Shown: one piece after another, positions 52,204 through 61,490 of the stretch
Numbering within the stretch: the first letter of the stretch is position 1
How the letters are laid out: each line of letters begins with the position of its first letter
DNA from: Bacteroidia bacterium
GTDB lineage: Bacteria; Bacteroidota; Bacteroidia; J057
Direction of reading: 5' to 3'
NCBI GenBank assembly: GCA_030430575.1
Contig: JAUIKF010000011.1
Coordinates: 1-64,000, forward strand
DNA: 64,000 nt
Notes under the pieces: model-generated
Seen by the model: the letters and a program-made list of their open reading frames with translations, nothing else
What the model was told of the DNA's origin: nothing
The model's database searches: none
Program-made: the position numbers and the translations under genes

Positions 52204-52375
52204 GATTGATAGTCAGTATGTTATGTGATTGGATATACGGGAATTCCCTTATCTTTTTATGTGAATTTTCGGATGAAACTAGCCCTATTTTTTCCATGGC
52301 CCTTTTCCATGCTTTCACGAGTTTTGAGCGATTTAAACATCAAACCTTTTTTATTCACCCCTAATATCAAATCAC

Positions 52376-52738
52376 ATGAAAGCCTTTACTTTTTTCTGTA
52401 TTCTCATGTTTCCTTTTTTAGTGGCAGGTCAAATGAATGGTGATCGTCCAGTAGCTTTACCATCCCCTATTCCTGTGGAAGTTACTTTTGCTTACGATAC
52501 CCTTTACCTCGAAATGCCTGATCTCGAAGTTTCGGATTTGCTTCAATTGCCTATCCAGGTGGGAGAGGTGCCTGCTTTTGAGGTGCATGCTCCGCGGAGG
52601 CGGGAGCTTTATATAGCTGTCGCAGGGTATCCTGAGACGGTGGTGAAAGCCAAGTTGGTTGAAGGATATAATCGCTTGGAGTTGGCGCTTTGGCACTTGG
52701 GGAAAGGGATTTGGGAGGTGCGGGTTGAGGGGAAGTGA
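52376..52738 (+). CDS. Small exported protein, unknown
   Basis: The 120-residue product has a signal peptide (MKAFTFFCILMFPFLVAGQ). The mature part is short and beta-rich with a final YNRLELALWHLGKGIWEVRV. No family recognised. It has a normal gene composition and stands alone. Confidence 0.6.
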   Translation: MKAFTFFCILMFPFLVAGQMNGDRPVALPSPIPVEVTFAYDTLYLEMPDLEVSDLLQLPIQVGEVPAFEVHAPRRRELYIAVAGYPETVVKAKLVEGYNRLELALWHLGKGIWEVRVEGK

Positions 52739-52786
52739 CCATCGTTTTGCTTCAATAAGCACCTGATAGGTAGCACGCGTAGCACC

Positions 52787-52822
52787 GACATCCAACAGGT
52801 TCAAGAAAACCTGTTGGATGTC
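52787..52822. repeat. GACATCCAACAGGTT inverted element
   Basis: GACATCCAACAGGTT (52787-52801) with the exact complement at 52808-52822. Shares the inner AGGTT/AACCT core with the CCTCGGAGG elements. Confidence 0.65.
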
Positions 52823-52840
52823 AATTGTCAATAAGATGTG

Positions 52841-52860
52841 CCAGATTTTCTTCAATCTGG
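52841..52860. repeat. CAGATTTTCTTCAATCTG hairpin, copy 2
   Basis: CCAGATT/AATCTGG around TTTCTT; the flank TACGTCTTCAGCC resembles that of copy 1 (9711). Confidence 0.55.
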
Positions 52861-52916
52861 TACGTCTTCAGCCCACAATTGCTGATCAACATTTCCCTAT
52901 ATTTACCCTCAAAAAG

Positions 52917-53426
52917 ATGAAAAGAACCATGGTCATTGGATGTTGTGGGGCGGGAAAATCGACGTTCTCCAGAAAACTTCATGCCATTACGGGCACAGAG
53001 TTGATTCACCTCGATCAGCATTTTTGGAAGCCTGATTGGGTAGAAACGGAGAAAGACGTCTGGGCTGAAAAAGTGAGAGACTTAGCTGACAAACCCGAAT
53101 GGATCATTGATGGGAATTATGGAGGGACCATGGACATCAGGTTACAAAGAGCTGACACGATCATTTTTTTGGACTACCCTACCTGGAAATGCCTATGGCG
53201 CATCACCAAGCGGATTCTAAAAGATTATGGCAGGTCCCGACCAGACATGCCTGAAGGATGTAAGGAGCGTATTAACTGGCCATTTTATCGGTATGTGGCG
53301 ACTTACAATGTGAGGAAGCGGCCTCAAATTTTACAAAAACTAGCCGCCCTGCCAGCTGAAACAAGGGTAATCATTTTTACCAATGATCAGGCAGCAACTG
53401 AATTTCTGAAGTCGCTTAGCGGCTAA
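52917..53426 (+). CDS. P-loop kinase-like protein (DNA topology modulation FlaR family)
   Basis: The 169-residue product starts MKRTMVIGCCGAGKSTFSRK with the Walker A GCCGAGKST. HLDQHFWKPDW, EWIIDGNYGGTMDIRLQRAD and IIFLDYPTWKCLWRITKR follow, the pattern of the adenylate-kinase-like topology modulation (FlaR) group. The substrate is unknown. I start at ATG 52917; the upstream frame to 52818 translates two hairpin repeats. Confidence 0.88.
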   Translation: MKRTMVIGCCGAGKSTFSRKLHAITGTELIHLDQHFWKPDWVETEKDVWAEKVRDLADKPEWIIDGNYGGTMDIRLQRADTIIFLDYPTWKCLWRITKRILKDYGRSRPDMPEGCKERINWPFYRYVATYNVRKRPQILQKLAALPAETRVIIFTNDQAATEFLKSLSG

Positions 53427-54071
53427 TGGCGTCTTGCTCATTCAAAACTGAAGGTTGCCTGGCGATTAAATTTCTTGGTTCTTTGACAAATTCCGTGAGA
53501 AGCTTGTCGCTTCTTACGAACACATCTCTGCACGCACAGGCCGCAACCTCTTCAAAGAGGTTTTCGCGCCAACCAGGGCTTGTGGAAAGTCCTCTTTGAA
53601 GAGGAGCCTGTCCTGAGCGCAGTCGAAGGAGGGCCTGAGGGGTTCAGGAGATGTGAAAGCCAAAGTGGACACTCCACTAAAATTGTCAGAGAACCAATTT
53701 CTTGTCCAAACAACACGGTTCATTTCGAACGCCAAATGGGCTGGTCCCCACGCCAAAAGATGATGACATTGGAAGGCTTTGCCTTGACGCATTGAACCCA
53801 CCCTTTCGTTTCGACGCCCTCTCCTTCGGCTAGGCTCAGGACATGCCTTGGAAATGGAGGGCTAACGAGCCTCAAAATGGCGAAGCCATTTTCTAGTGTC
53901 CCTTCTTGAGGGGACGCCAAAGCCGAAGGCTTTGGCAGGGGTTCAAACGAGCAAAAAGAACAATAGTATAAATAACTGGCAGTCAATGAGATACAAAAAC
54001 TTGTCACTGGGAACGAAGTGAGAAATCTAACGATGTAGTTTAGCTTGATGGTCGAAGCCTATGATAGCCAG
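53427..54071. other. Repeat-rich gap, no credible gene
   Basis: The gap holds two CCTGAGC..GTCGAAGG elements in opposite orientation (53607-53630 and 53822-53847), hairpins CCTCTTCAAAGAGG (53549-53562) and TCCTCTTTGAAGAGGA (53590-53605), a hairpin at 53495-53517 and AAGCCGAAGGCTT near 53920. The 95-codon minus-strand frame at 53514-53801 contains FDCAQDR, the typical translation of this element. It looks like a decayed repeat cluster. Confidence 0.6.
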
Positions 54072-54788
54072 TTATTCCAACCCATTCACCAATCGATCCC
54101 GATTGTAGCTCATCTCTTCTGGCAATATAGCGTGCAAGGCGCGGTTGATATTTGGGTTAAAGTTCTCAATACCTCTTATCGTCCAGGGCAAGGTCAGGTC
54201 CCCCTGGCTATTGCAATAGGCAATCAAGGTATCTCCTTCTGTAGAAATAACCGTCATCCCTACCATGGGATAATAGCTGGTCCATACTCTGCCAAATATG
54301 TAATCAAAACTCGGATCCAAGGCATTCTGAGCCAAAAAGGTATCCTTTTCTACAAAAGGCGCCTGAAGTGCTGCGAGCAAGTTGATGACTTTATTGGAGT
54401 CTAGGGTTTGGACAAATCCCCAGGCTATCGTATCAAGATAGTGTTCATAATCATGATACAATGCGATTCTCATGGATCGTATATTTTTCCGTAGGCTATC
54501 ATTTCCAAATACATCCTTATTGTGATCTTTTATTAGGGCTAAAAGGCTATCAAACTTAGCGGCATTATATTGTTCTTGAAAGGCTTTTTGAGGTATTTTG
54601 TTTTTTACCCACAATTCGATTTTCTCTTCAAATCTGATTTCAAACCCATAGTATTTCACCGACTCATAATTAATATTCACCTTATCCAAAATCGAAATCG
54701 ACGAGACATTGTGAAGGGTAATTTGGGCAAAGGAAAAAGAAGTACTAAACAGAAATGATAGGAGAACCCAGATATTGTTGCTTTTCAT
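54072..54788 (-). CDS. Exported protein, unknown function
   Basis: The 238-residue product has a signal peptide (about 1-21, TSFSFAQ). The mature part is mostly helical with a beta-rich end (YPMVGMTVISTEGDTLIAYC). No domain recognised. It has a good start and an even composition. It is divergent from the ELWxxDGT gene at 54967. Confidence 0.65.
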   Translation of the reverse strand: MKSNNIWVLLSFLFSTSFSFAQITLHNVSSISILDKVNINYESVKYYGFEIRFEEKIELWVKNKIPQKAFQEQYNAAKFDSLLALIKDHNKDVFGNDSLRKNIRSMRIALYHDYEHYLDTIAWGFVQTLDSNKVINLLAALQAPFVEKDTFLAQNALDPSFDYIFGRVWTSYYPMVGMTVISTEGDTLIAYCNSQGDLTLPWTIRGIENFNPNINRALHAILPEEMSYNRDRLVNGLE

Positions 54789-54896
54789 ATGATTAAGAGC
54801 ACCTTTAATAGGTGTTTTCCATAAATCTCCCTATTCTGGATATAGTCGTATCCCAAGCCTCTCCATCATCCCTTATTTAACTTTTTTTAATACTTC

Positions 54897-54942
54897 TTAA
54901 CCAGGCCTTAATATTTTGACGGCAATGGTCCCTGTAGTTTTG
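54897..54942 (+). promoter_or_regulatory. Promoter with TTAACCAGGCCTTAA element
   Basis: TTAACCAGGCCTTAA (54897-54911), 23 bases, then TAGTTTTG (54935-54942), a perfect -7 box. The arrangement repeats that at 50152-50197. Distance from element to ATG is 55 versus 54 bases. The 5' context TTAATACTT is also shared. Confidence 0.5.
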
Positions 54943-54966
54943 GTATAGAAACTTAATACCAACACT

Positions 54967-57900
54967 ATGAAACGGTTCACCTTTCTTTTCCTCACCTCTC
55001 TTGCCCTCCTACTTTCTCCCTTAGCGGCCTTCAGCCAAGCCGTCATGCTCAACGACATCAACCAGGGTTTATATGACAACTATAGCAGCGAGCCTGGCTA
55101 CTTTGTGGAAATGAATGGCATTGCCTATTTCATCGCAGAGACGTCTATTCACGGGTTAGAGCTCTGGCGATCAGATGGTACCGATGCAGGGACGTGGATG
55201 GTCTATGACCTGAATCCTGGAGCTGGGACTTCACATAACTTATTCCCTATCCGTATGGAAGTGGTCGGCAATACCTTATTTTTTGTAGCGAATGACTACC
55301 AATATGGCCGTGAGTTGTGGAAATCAGATGGTACGGCTTCAGGAACCGTAATGGTCAAAGATATCACAGCAGGGAAATCAGATACAGGGATTCGAGAACT
55401 GACTGCTGTGGGTTCGGTCCTTTATTTTTCGGCTGAAACAGATGAAGAAGGCTATGAGCTTTGGCGATCAGATGGTTCTGAAGCAGGCACCTATATGGTG
55501 AAAGATATTTATCCTGGACCGGACAATTCTTATCCCGACTTCCTTACCTCCTATAACGGATACTTATTCTTTGCTGCCAGAACAGCGACGCATGGCCGTG
55601 AACTGTGGCGCTCCAACGGGACCGAGTCAGGCACCTATATGGTCAAAGACCTGAATCCAGGGACAGATCACGGTGTGTTGAGCGACTTTGATGGGATGGA
55701 AATGGAGGTATCTAATGGTAAGCTCTTTTTTCTGGGAGAAAATGCCAGCGGCCGCGAACTATTTGTGACGACGGGCTTTTCCTGGACGACCCATTTGGTC
55801 AAAGACATTAATCCAGGCGCTAGCTGGGCAAGCCCTCGAGACCTGACAGATGTCAATGGTACCCTTTATTTTGCAGCTCGGGACGCGAGTCACGGCGCAG
55901 AATTATGGAAATCGGATGGGACCTTTGCTGGGACTGTCATGGTAGAAGATATATTTCCTGGAGGGAGCAACCACAGTGTGCCGCGCGACCTCACTGCCGC
56001 AGGCAGCATCCTTTACTTCACCGCTATCGGCTCCGCCGGAGAAGGGCGAGAATTGTGGCGCAGTCTGGGCACAGCCGCCAATACGTACCGCATCAAAGAC
56101 ATCCGTCCTGGATCTGATGATTCTAATATTAGCAGCATGGTCTACCGGGCTGGTGTGGTCTATTTCACCGCAGATGACGGCACCAATGGCCGCGAGCTAT
56201 GGCGCACCACAGGCGGCAATGCCACCACCTATATCGTCAAAAACATCAACGGTGCCAATTGGAGTTCTATTTACAGTCCCTATAATGCGCCCAATTTAGC
56301 ATTGATCAATAATACCTTATTCTTTGGGGCGTCAGATGGAGTTTCGGGATATGAATTGTGGAAAAGTACAGGAACCAGTGCGAGCACGGTTTTGGTCAAG
56401 GACATCAATGCCCCTCAACAAAGAGGGACAGCCCTCAATACCATTACCTCCTTAAATGGAATGGCCTACTTTCCTGCCGTTGACCAGACCAACGGATGGG
56501 AGCTATGGCATACTGATGGTACCCCAACAGGTACGCAGCTCCTCAAAGACATCGTCCCTGGAACTGATGGAGCACATGTCGTGAATATGACTACAGTTGG
56601 CAATTACGTCTATTTCAGCGCGCAAACTCCAGCTAATGGAAGCGAACTCTGGCGGACGGACGGCACCCCTGCTGGTACCCAACTCACCAAGGACCTCAAT
56701 GCGGGTGCTTCTGGAAGTTCTCCTAGCCATTTTATGCCCTACCTAAATAAGCTCTTCTTTGTAGCGACCAGCAACATCTATGGCAGGGAGATCTTTTTTT
56801 CCCAAGGAACAAACGCTACCACCAATCTACTTAGAAACATCAACCTCGCAGGTGATGCCGACCCTCAAAATCTCTATGTCCATAATGGCATCTTGTATTT
56901 CTCCGCGGACAACGGCACGGATGGCCATGAATTGTGGAGGAGTGATGGGACTTATGCAGGTACCTATATGCTAAAGGATATTCGCGCTGGAGGGAGTAGT
57001 TCTCCTAAGCAGTTTATCTCTTTCCAAGGGTATCTATACTTCGTGGCAGATGATGGGGTAAAGGGTGAGGAACTGTGGCGGACAGATGGCACAGCCTCTG
57101 GGACCACCTTGTTTAAAGACATTCGCATAGGTCCCAATGACAGTTATATCAGCTACCTGACAGTCTCAGACAATAAGCTATTCTTTTCAGCTTGGGGATT
57201 TATTGGCGGACGTGAATTATATGTAGCTGATGGAAATATCAATAATACCAAACGCGTCAAAGACATCCTCCCTGGAGAGGGCAGCAGCAGCCCCAGCAAT
57301 CTGGTGGATATGAATGGCGTCTTGTATTTCACTGCAAACGACGGCACGCACGGCGATGAACTCTGGAAGAGTCAAGGCACAGCTGCCACTACTACGATGG
57401 TCAAAGACATCAATCCTGGATCCAAGGGGGCCGATCCCAAGTATTTGGAGGTATTGGGAAATACCTTGTATTTCGCTGCGGTGGAGGAGGTAAACGGCGG
57501 CGAATTGTGGAAATCAGACGGGACTGCCGCTGGCACCCAGCTATTTCAAGACATCTTGCCAGGGGCGGAAGGCAGCTTCCCCCGTTACCTCACAGCTGTC
57601 GACGGCAAGCTCTTCTTCTCTGCCTACCTGCCTAGCACAGGCGTCGAAAACTGGGCTTTCAATCCCGCCCAGCCTTTCCCAGTAGAGTTATTGGAATTCT
57701 CTGCCACGCCTATCGACCAGCAGGTCTCATTGAGCTGGACTACCCTCAGCGAAGTCAATAATGACTTCTTCACCGTCGAGCGTTCCGCTGACGGCCAAGC
57801 ATTTGAAATGCTAGAAACCATTCCTGGCATAGGAACCAGCGATATGCCCCAGCAATACCAGACGGTAGACCTTAAGCCATTTACAGGCGTTTCCTACTAC

Positions 57901-58236
57901 CGCCTCAAGCAGACCGACATCAATGGTGCATTTACTTACTCCCAAATCGTAGAAGTAAATCTCCATACGCCTGACGCCTTTAGCATTACCCTTTACCCCA
58001 ATCCTATCCAAGGCAATCAACTACAGTTTTCGCTGAATGGGTCACAAGGAAACAGTTTGCAAGCAACCATCTTTGACCTTCAAGGCCGTGTGCTCCTACA
58101 GCGAACCGTTGAGGTCCCTGCTAATCATGGGCAGGTGGTCATGAATTTGGGCGGACAATTGAGTAAAGGATACTACTTCCTGAGTCTCAATGATGGGTTG
58201 AGTAAATGTGTGAAGCGCTTTCAGGTGGTTCAATAA
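54967..58236 (+). CDS. T9SS-exported ELWxxDGT repeat protein
   Basis: The 1089-residue product has a signal peptide (1-23) and 17 repeats of about 50 residues with the core G-x-ELW-x(2)-DGT-x(2)-GTxMVKDI, from GLELWRSDGT (about 55) to GGELWKSDGT (about 840). Copies 5, 12 and 15 have drifted (GRELFVTTG, GREIFFSQG, GRELYVADG). Then come an FnIII-like domain (about 900-1000, PVELLEFSA, VERSADGQAFE) and a T9SS tail (YPNPIQGNQLQF, SKGYYFLSLND). Repeats form a beta-propeller or solenoid; such proteins are thought to be surface adhesins. Confidence 0.92.
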   Translation: MKRFTFLFLTSLALLLSPLAAFSQAVMLNDINQGLYDNYSSEPGYFVEMNGIAYFIAETSIHGLELWRSDGTDAGTWMVYDLNPGAGTSHNLFPIRMEVVGNTLFFVANDYQYGRELWKSDGTASGTVMVKDITAGKSDTGIRELTAVGSVLYFSAETDEEGYELWRSDGSEAGTYMVKDIYPGPDNSYPDFLTSYNGYLFFAARTATHGRELWRSNGTESGTYMVKDLNPGTDHGVLSDFDGMEMEVSNGKLFFLGENASGRELFVTTGFSWTTHLVKDINPGASWASPRDLTDVNGTLYFAARDASHGAELWKSDGTFAGTVMVEDIFPGGSNHSVPRDLTAAGSILYFTAIGSAGEGRELWRSLGTAANTYRIKDIRPGSDDSNISSMVYRAGVVYFTADDGTNGRELWRTTGGNATTYIVKNINGANWSSIYSPYNAPNLALINNTLFFGASDGVSGYELWKSTGTSASTVLVKDINAPQQRGTALNTITSLNGMAYFPAVDQTNGWELWHTDGTPTGTQLLKDIVPGTDGAHVVNMTTVGNYVYFSAQTPANGSELWRTDGTPAGTQLTKDLNAGASGSSPSHFMPYLNKLFFVATSNIYGREIFFSQGTNATTNLLRNINLAGDADPQNLYVHNGILYFSADNGTDGHELWRSDGTYAGTYMLKDIRAGGSSSPKQFISFQGYLYFVADDGVKGEELWRTDGTASGTTLFKDIRIGPNDSYISYLTVSDNKLFFSAWGFIGGRELYVADGNINNTKRVKDILPGEGSSSPSNLVDMNGVLYFTANDGTHGDELWKSQGTAATTTMVKDINPGSKGADPKYLEVLGNTLYFAAVEEVNGGELWKSDGTAAGTQLFQDILPGAEGSFPRYLTAVDGKLFFSAYLPSTGVENWAFNPAQPFPVELLEFSATPIDQQVSLSWTTLSEVNNDFFTVERSADGQAFEMLETIPGIGTSDMPQQYQTVDLKPFTGVSYYRLKQTDINGAFTYSQIVEVNLHTPDAFSITLYPNPIQGNQLQFSLNGSQGNSLQATIFDLQGRVLLQRTVEVPANHGQVVMNLGGQLSKGYYFLSLNDGLSKCVKRFQVVQ

Positions 58237-58259
58237 AAATACCGTTTCTATTTCACATA

Positions 58260-58297
58260 GGCTGTCGCGTGCCATAAAGGCGTGCGGCGGCCTTTTT
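58260..58297 (+). terminator. Intrinsic terminator of the ELWxxDGT gene
   Basis: A 14-bp stem with G-T pairs (58260-58273 with 58279-58292), loop ATAAA and TTTTT. It overlaps the stop of the convergent gene. Confidence 0.8.
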
Positions 58298-58904
58298 ATG
58301 TTCTTCTAGGTCGCTCTTTTAACCACTTATAGGCGGATAGCCCCATATATAGCAATGTCGCAGGTGTTCCTATCCACAGACAAATATTTGCCCCCAATTC
58401 TATCTCAAAACGCTCAAATAGGTAGATCCCTAAGACACTCAGAGCCATCACTGGCAACAGAATCTCCAAAGCCGTTTTTATCCATTTTCCCTCAATAGCA
58501 GCCTGCCAAGCTCTGTATCGGTCATTGTCAGGGAATCGCTGATTGAGCAGATTAAAATCACGCTTAGCGGTTTGGTAGTTTTTTAAATAATAATTGGCCA
58601 CGGCTTGACTCGCGATAAGTGATTCATAGTAGGGGATGTTATACAAATCTCCGCCCGCTAGGTCAGGGGCGGATTCAAACAAGTCTATAGCCTTTTTGAT
58701 AACTGGAAGTGCTTTCCCATAACTCTCTCGTCGCACCAAATTATGTACATAATCAGCCGTCAGTCGCATCATCTGCCTGAGGGTTTCTGCATTGTCTTCT
58801 TTATCAAAGGAAACATCGACAGATTCAAAAATATTGATAAACTCGGCAGAATCTTTAGGCGGATTTTGATAGTAAATTTGCTGATAAAATTCCGCTATAG
58901 TCAT
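58296..58904 (-). CDS. TPR-like protein with two C-terminal membrane helices
   Basis: The 202-residue cytoplasmic-facing protein has two or three TPR-like helical pairs (about 30-130: YGKALPVIKKAIDLFESAPD, YLKNYQTAKRDFNLLNQRFP) then two hydrophobic helices (ALEILLPVMALSVLGIYLFE, ANICLWIGTPATLLYMGLSA) and a basic tail. It may be an inner-membrane scaffold. No named family recognised. Confidence 0.7.
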   Translation of the reverse strand: MTIAEFYQQIYYQNPPKDSAEFINIFESVDVSFDKEDNAETLRQMMRLTADYVHNLVRRESYGKALPVIKKAIDLFESAPDLAGGDLYNIPYYESLIASQAVANYYLKNYQTAKRDFNLLNQRFPDNDRYRAWQAAIEGKWIKTALEILLPVMALSVLGIYLFERFEIELGANICLWIGTPATLLYMGLSAYKWLKERPRRT

Positions 58905-58963
58905 TTTTCAATCATTTTTATTCCCATCAATATCCCTAAAAAACGACAAATTAAAAAGACTTT

Positions 58964-59542
58964 CTACTCCAAAACCACCTCCAACACCGCCTTCGCCTGC
59001 TGGGCCATCACCTGATGGCCCGCTTCATTGGGATGGAGTCCATCCGCCATAAATAGACTTGGCTCCATCCCGATAGAGAAGTCAATCGTGGGCAAGCCAT
59101 CCTTTGTCGCAAATTGTCTCAGCCGCTCCTGAAAGCCTTCAATCCGCTCTCGATAGCCGGTTGTATCCATAAACAACCCCGTATCAGGGGGTGTCATTTC
59201 ATCAAAAAAGGGCGTGGGAATCCCGATGATCGCGCTGATCTCATGATGACGCGCATGGCGTGTCATTGCCAGGATATTGGCGATGATCTGCGCATCTGAG
59301 TGGCCATACCAGAGGTCATTGGTTCCGCCCAAGATGATGACGTGGCTAGGATTGTGATCAATAACCATGGGTTGGAACCTCGCCAACATGCCCCCAGTAG
59401 TATCGCCCGAAATGCCACTGTTGACCATTTCTAGGCTCATTTCCTTTTGTAATAAACTGCACCAGCAGTCAGCTTGGGAAATGCCGTAGCCTTCTGTCAG
59501 GCTGTCGCCCATGCAAACGATTTTGGGCCTTTTGATCATCAT
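58964..59542 (-). CDS. SGNH/GDSL hydrolase
   Basis: The 192-residue protein carries all four blocks: I in CMGDSLTEGYG (Ser nucleophile), II in NSGISGDTTGG, III in ILGGTNDLWYG and V in MADGLHPNEAGH (Asp-His). It should hydrolyse an ester or acyl group; the substrate is unknown (related enzymes include lysophospholipases and acetylesterases). There is no signal peptide. ATG 59542 (MMIKRPKIVCMGD) chosen over the frame start at 59596. Confidence 0.9.
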   Translation of the reverse strand: MMIKRPKIVCMGDSLTEGYGISQADCWCSLLQKEMSLEMVNSGISGDTTGGMLARFQPMVIDHNPSHVIILGGTNDLWYGHSDAQIIANILAMTRHARHHEISAIIGIPTPFFDEMTPPDTGLFMDTTGYRERIEGFQERLRQFATKDGLPTIDFSIGMEPSLFMADGLHPNEAGHQVMAQQAKAVLEVVLE

Positions 59543-59657
59543 AAAATGGCGCTTTTTTTGGAACTTAAATTTGAGGTTAAATTTTCGAACAATCATTCAC
59601 TTAAACAACAAATCCACAGTTTTGTATCGAGATAATTTTTCAAGATATTTAGCCCTT

Positions 59658-60461
59658 ATGAAACACCTCATCTTCCTCTGTGCATACCTATATGCCAATC
59701 TGCTGGTGGCCCAGAACTATGAGAACGTCGATTCGACCTTCAAACCTGGCCAGCATGTGGCTGTTTTTGGCCATCATGTAAACCTCAGGTCAGCGCCTTC
59801 TATCAAAGCATCTGCAGTAGCGATGTTACGCATAGGTGATAGGGTCGAAATCGTAACCCGGACGTCGGAGACATTCCAATACAATGGGAATACATGGCCT
59901 TGGTACAAAGTAAAGAATCAGGAAGATAACGTTGGATATGTTGTGGGGGGGTTATTAGCAATAGATAATTTCATTATCGATGGCCAGCACTTTTTATTTA
60001 GCATCAAAAAAGTGGAAAATGGCCCCACCTTCCTCGTCACAAGAACCATCCAAGGCGTCAAACAATTTGTAACCTTGGAAACGGAACTGGTTCATAACCA
60101 TATATCAGTCGAGGTTGCCGATGGGAAAGGCATTAAAGGGGTAAAAAATGTCATTTTTATCGACTACATCAGCGAAGCTTGCGGAATGGAAGGTGGTGGA
60201 TATTATCTCTTTTATGACGGGCAAGGCCTCTTCAATGTGCTACACATAGAGGAAATCGCAGATGCTGGTGTCTTTTATAGCCGCGAAGAAATCATTTTCC
60301 CTTCGGACCCTGACGGAAAACCTGATAAGCTCATTTATAGCATGGAGGTTACCCGAACAATCGACGAAGCTACTAATTGGGTGGAGGGCAAATCGATGTC
60401 AAGGGAGCTTGAATGGCGCGAAGGAGCTTTGTATCCAGCGGATTTTAAGAAAAAGCCTTAA
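59658..60461 (+). CDS. Exported SH3b-domain protein, first gene of a three-gene operon
   Basis: The 267-residue product has a signal peptide (MKHLIFLCAYLYANLLVAQ) and an SH3b domain (about 30-105: VAVFGHHVNLRSAPSIKASA, MLRIGDRVEIV, WPWYKVKNQEDNVGYVVGG). The rest (about 110-267) is beta-rich and unknown (YYLFYDGQGLFNVLHIEEI). SH3b domains bind cell-wall peptides or metals. The next start codon follows the stop at once (60459-60462). The longer frame to 59511 is rejected in favour of the signal peptide. Confidence 0.78.
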   Translation: MKHLIFLCAYLYANLLVAQNYENVDSTFKPGQHVAVFGHHVNLRSAPSIKASAVAMLRIGDRVEIVTRTSETFQYNGNTWPWYKVKNQEDNVGYVVGGLLAIDNFIIDGQHFLFSIKKVENGPTFLVTRTIQGVKQFVTLETELVHNHISVEVADGKGIKGVKNVIFIDYISEACGMEGGGYYLFYDGQGLFNVLHIEEIADAGVFYSREEIIFPSDPDGKPDKLIYSMEVTRTIDEATNWVEGKSMSRELEWREGALYPADFKKKP

Positions 60462-61490
60462 ATGAAATCTCCCATTTTCATCCTCGCCCTGCTTATCAGC
60501 GTGCTTTCATGTGATACTCCACCCAAATCACCACCTCCTACTATTTCCTTTTACCATTGGAAATCCAAAGCAATATTTAGTGAATCCCAGGCAAAGGCAT
60601 TAACAAAAGCACATACCTCTACCATTTACTTGCATTATTTTGATGTAGACTTTGTAAAAGGGGAAAGCTCCTCCAACCAGGGCCTTTTTCCGAAATATGT
60701 CCTCAAGGAAGTAGATTCGGCCTATAAAAACTTTCAGATCATTCCCGTTGTTTTCATGACCAATGAAAGCCTAAAAGAATCAAGCCTGAATCGGGGAGTT
60801 GACTTGCTGGCACTCAGCATTCAGATTCGCGAACTGATAGATCAAATCAGCTTACACCATTTTCACCAAAAACATACCGAAATACAGCTGGACTGCGACT
60901 GGACAGAAAGTACGAAGGTGCGCTTCTTCAGGCTTATCAATTTGCTCAAAATGCATTACACCGTAAGTGCCACCATCCGTCTCCACCAGATCAAATACCC
61001 CGACAAAACTGGCGTGCCGCCTATAGACAACGGCACTTTGATGCTTTACAATATGGGGGACCTCGCTGACATGAATCGAAATTCGATTGTATCGGCGGAT
61101 ATTGTACGCCAATACATTGATCATCAGACTGATTACCCCCTAGAATTGACTATCGCATTGCCCCTTTTTTCTCAAACCATTCTCAAAAGCAATCGCGACC
61201 AGATCAAAATTATCACGGAAGCTGAAAGGGCATTATTTGAAGTGGATCGTTACCATTTTGAACAAGTCACTCCTACCCTATTCGAAGTCAAAAATGACAC
61301 CCTGTACAGCGGTTTTTATTTATCAAAAGGCTACCAGATCAAGCTAGAGGAGGCAGACGAGGAGGAAATAATTGCGGCATACGCGCTTATCAAAGATAGC
61401 CAGCTAAAGACTTCTGGCGTCATTTTCTACCATTTGGCGGATGCTGTTTTGGCCGATATTGAGTTAGATAAATTATTGGAAAAATTATGA
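60462..61490 (+). CDS. Lipoprotein with possible TIM-barrel fold, unknown function
   Basis: The 342-residue product has a lipoprotein signal (ISVLSC, Cys17) and a Pro-rich linker. The mature part runs as beta/alpha units: TISFYHWKSKAIFSESQAKA, STIYLHYFDVDFVKG, EIQLDCDWTESTKVRFFRLI, VSATIRLHQIKYPDKTGVPP, NGTLMLYNMGDL and PLELTIALPLF. The LDCDWT and RLHQIKYP segments are placed like acidic and basic active-site residues of a glycoside-hydrolase barrel, but this is inference. The next gene overlaps by four bases (ATGA). Confidence 0.72.
   Translation: MKSPIFILALLISVLSCDTPPKSPPPTISFYHWKSKAIFSESQAKALTKAHTSTIYLHYFDVDFVKGESSSNQGLFPKYVLKEVDSAYKNFQIIPVVFMTNESLKESSLNRGVDLLALSIQIRELIDQISLHHFHQKHTEIQLDCDWTESTKVRFFRLINLLKMHYTVSATIRLHQIKYPDKTGVPPIDNGTLMLYNMGDLADMNRNSIVSADIVRQYIDHQTDYPLELTIALPLFSQTILKSNRDQIKIITEAERALFEVDRYHFEQVTPTLFEVKNDTLYSGFYLSKGYQIKLEEADEEEIIAAYALIKDSQLKTSGVIFYHLADAVLADIELDKLLEKL

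Noticed and set aside
52225-52443. 72-codon frame overlapping the small exported gene
   Set aside because: Other-frame overlap of the signal peptide region at 52376, low-complexity Phe-rich translation.
53514-53801. 95-codon minus-strand frame
   Set aside because: It contains FDCAQDR and similar strings that are translations of the dispersed CCTGAGC..GTCGAAGG element; no start context or domain.
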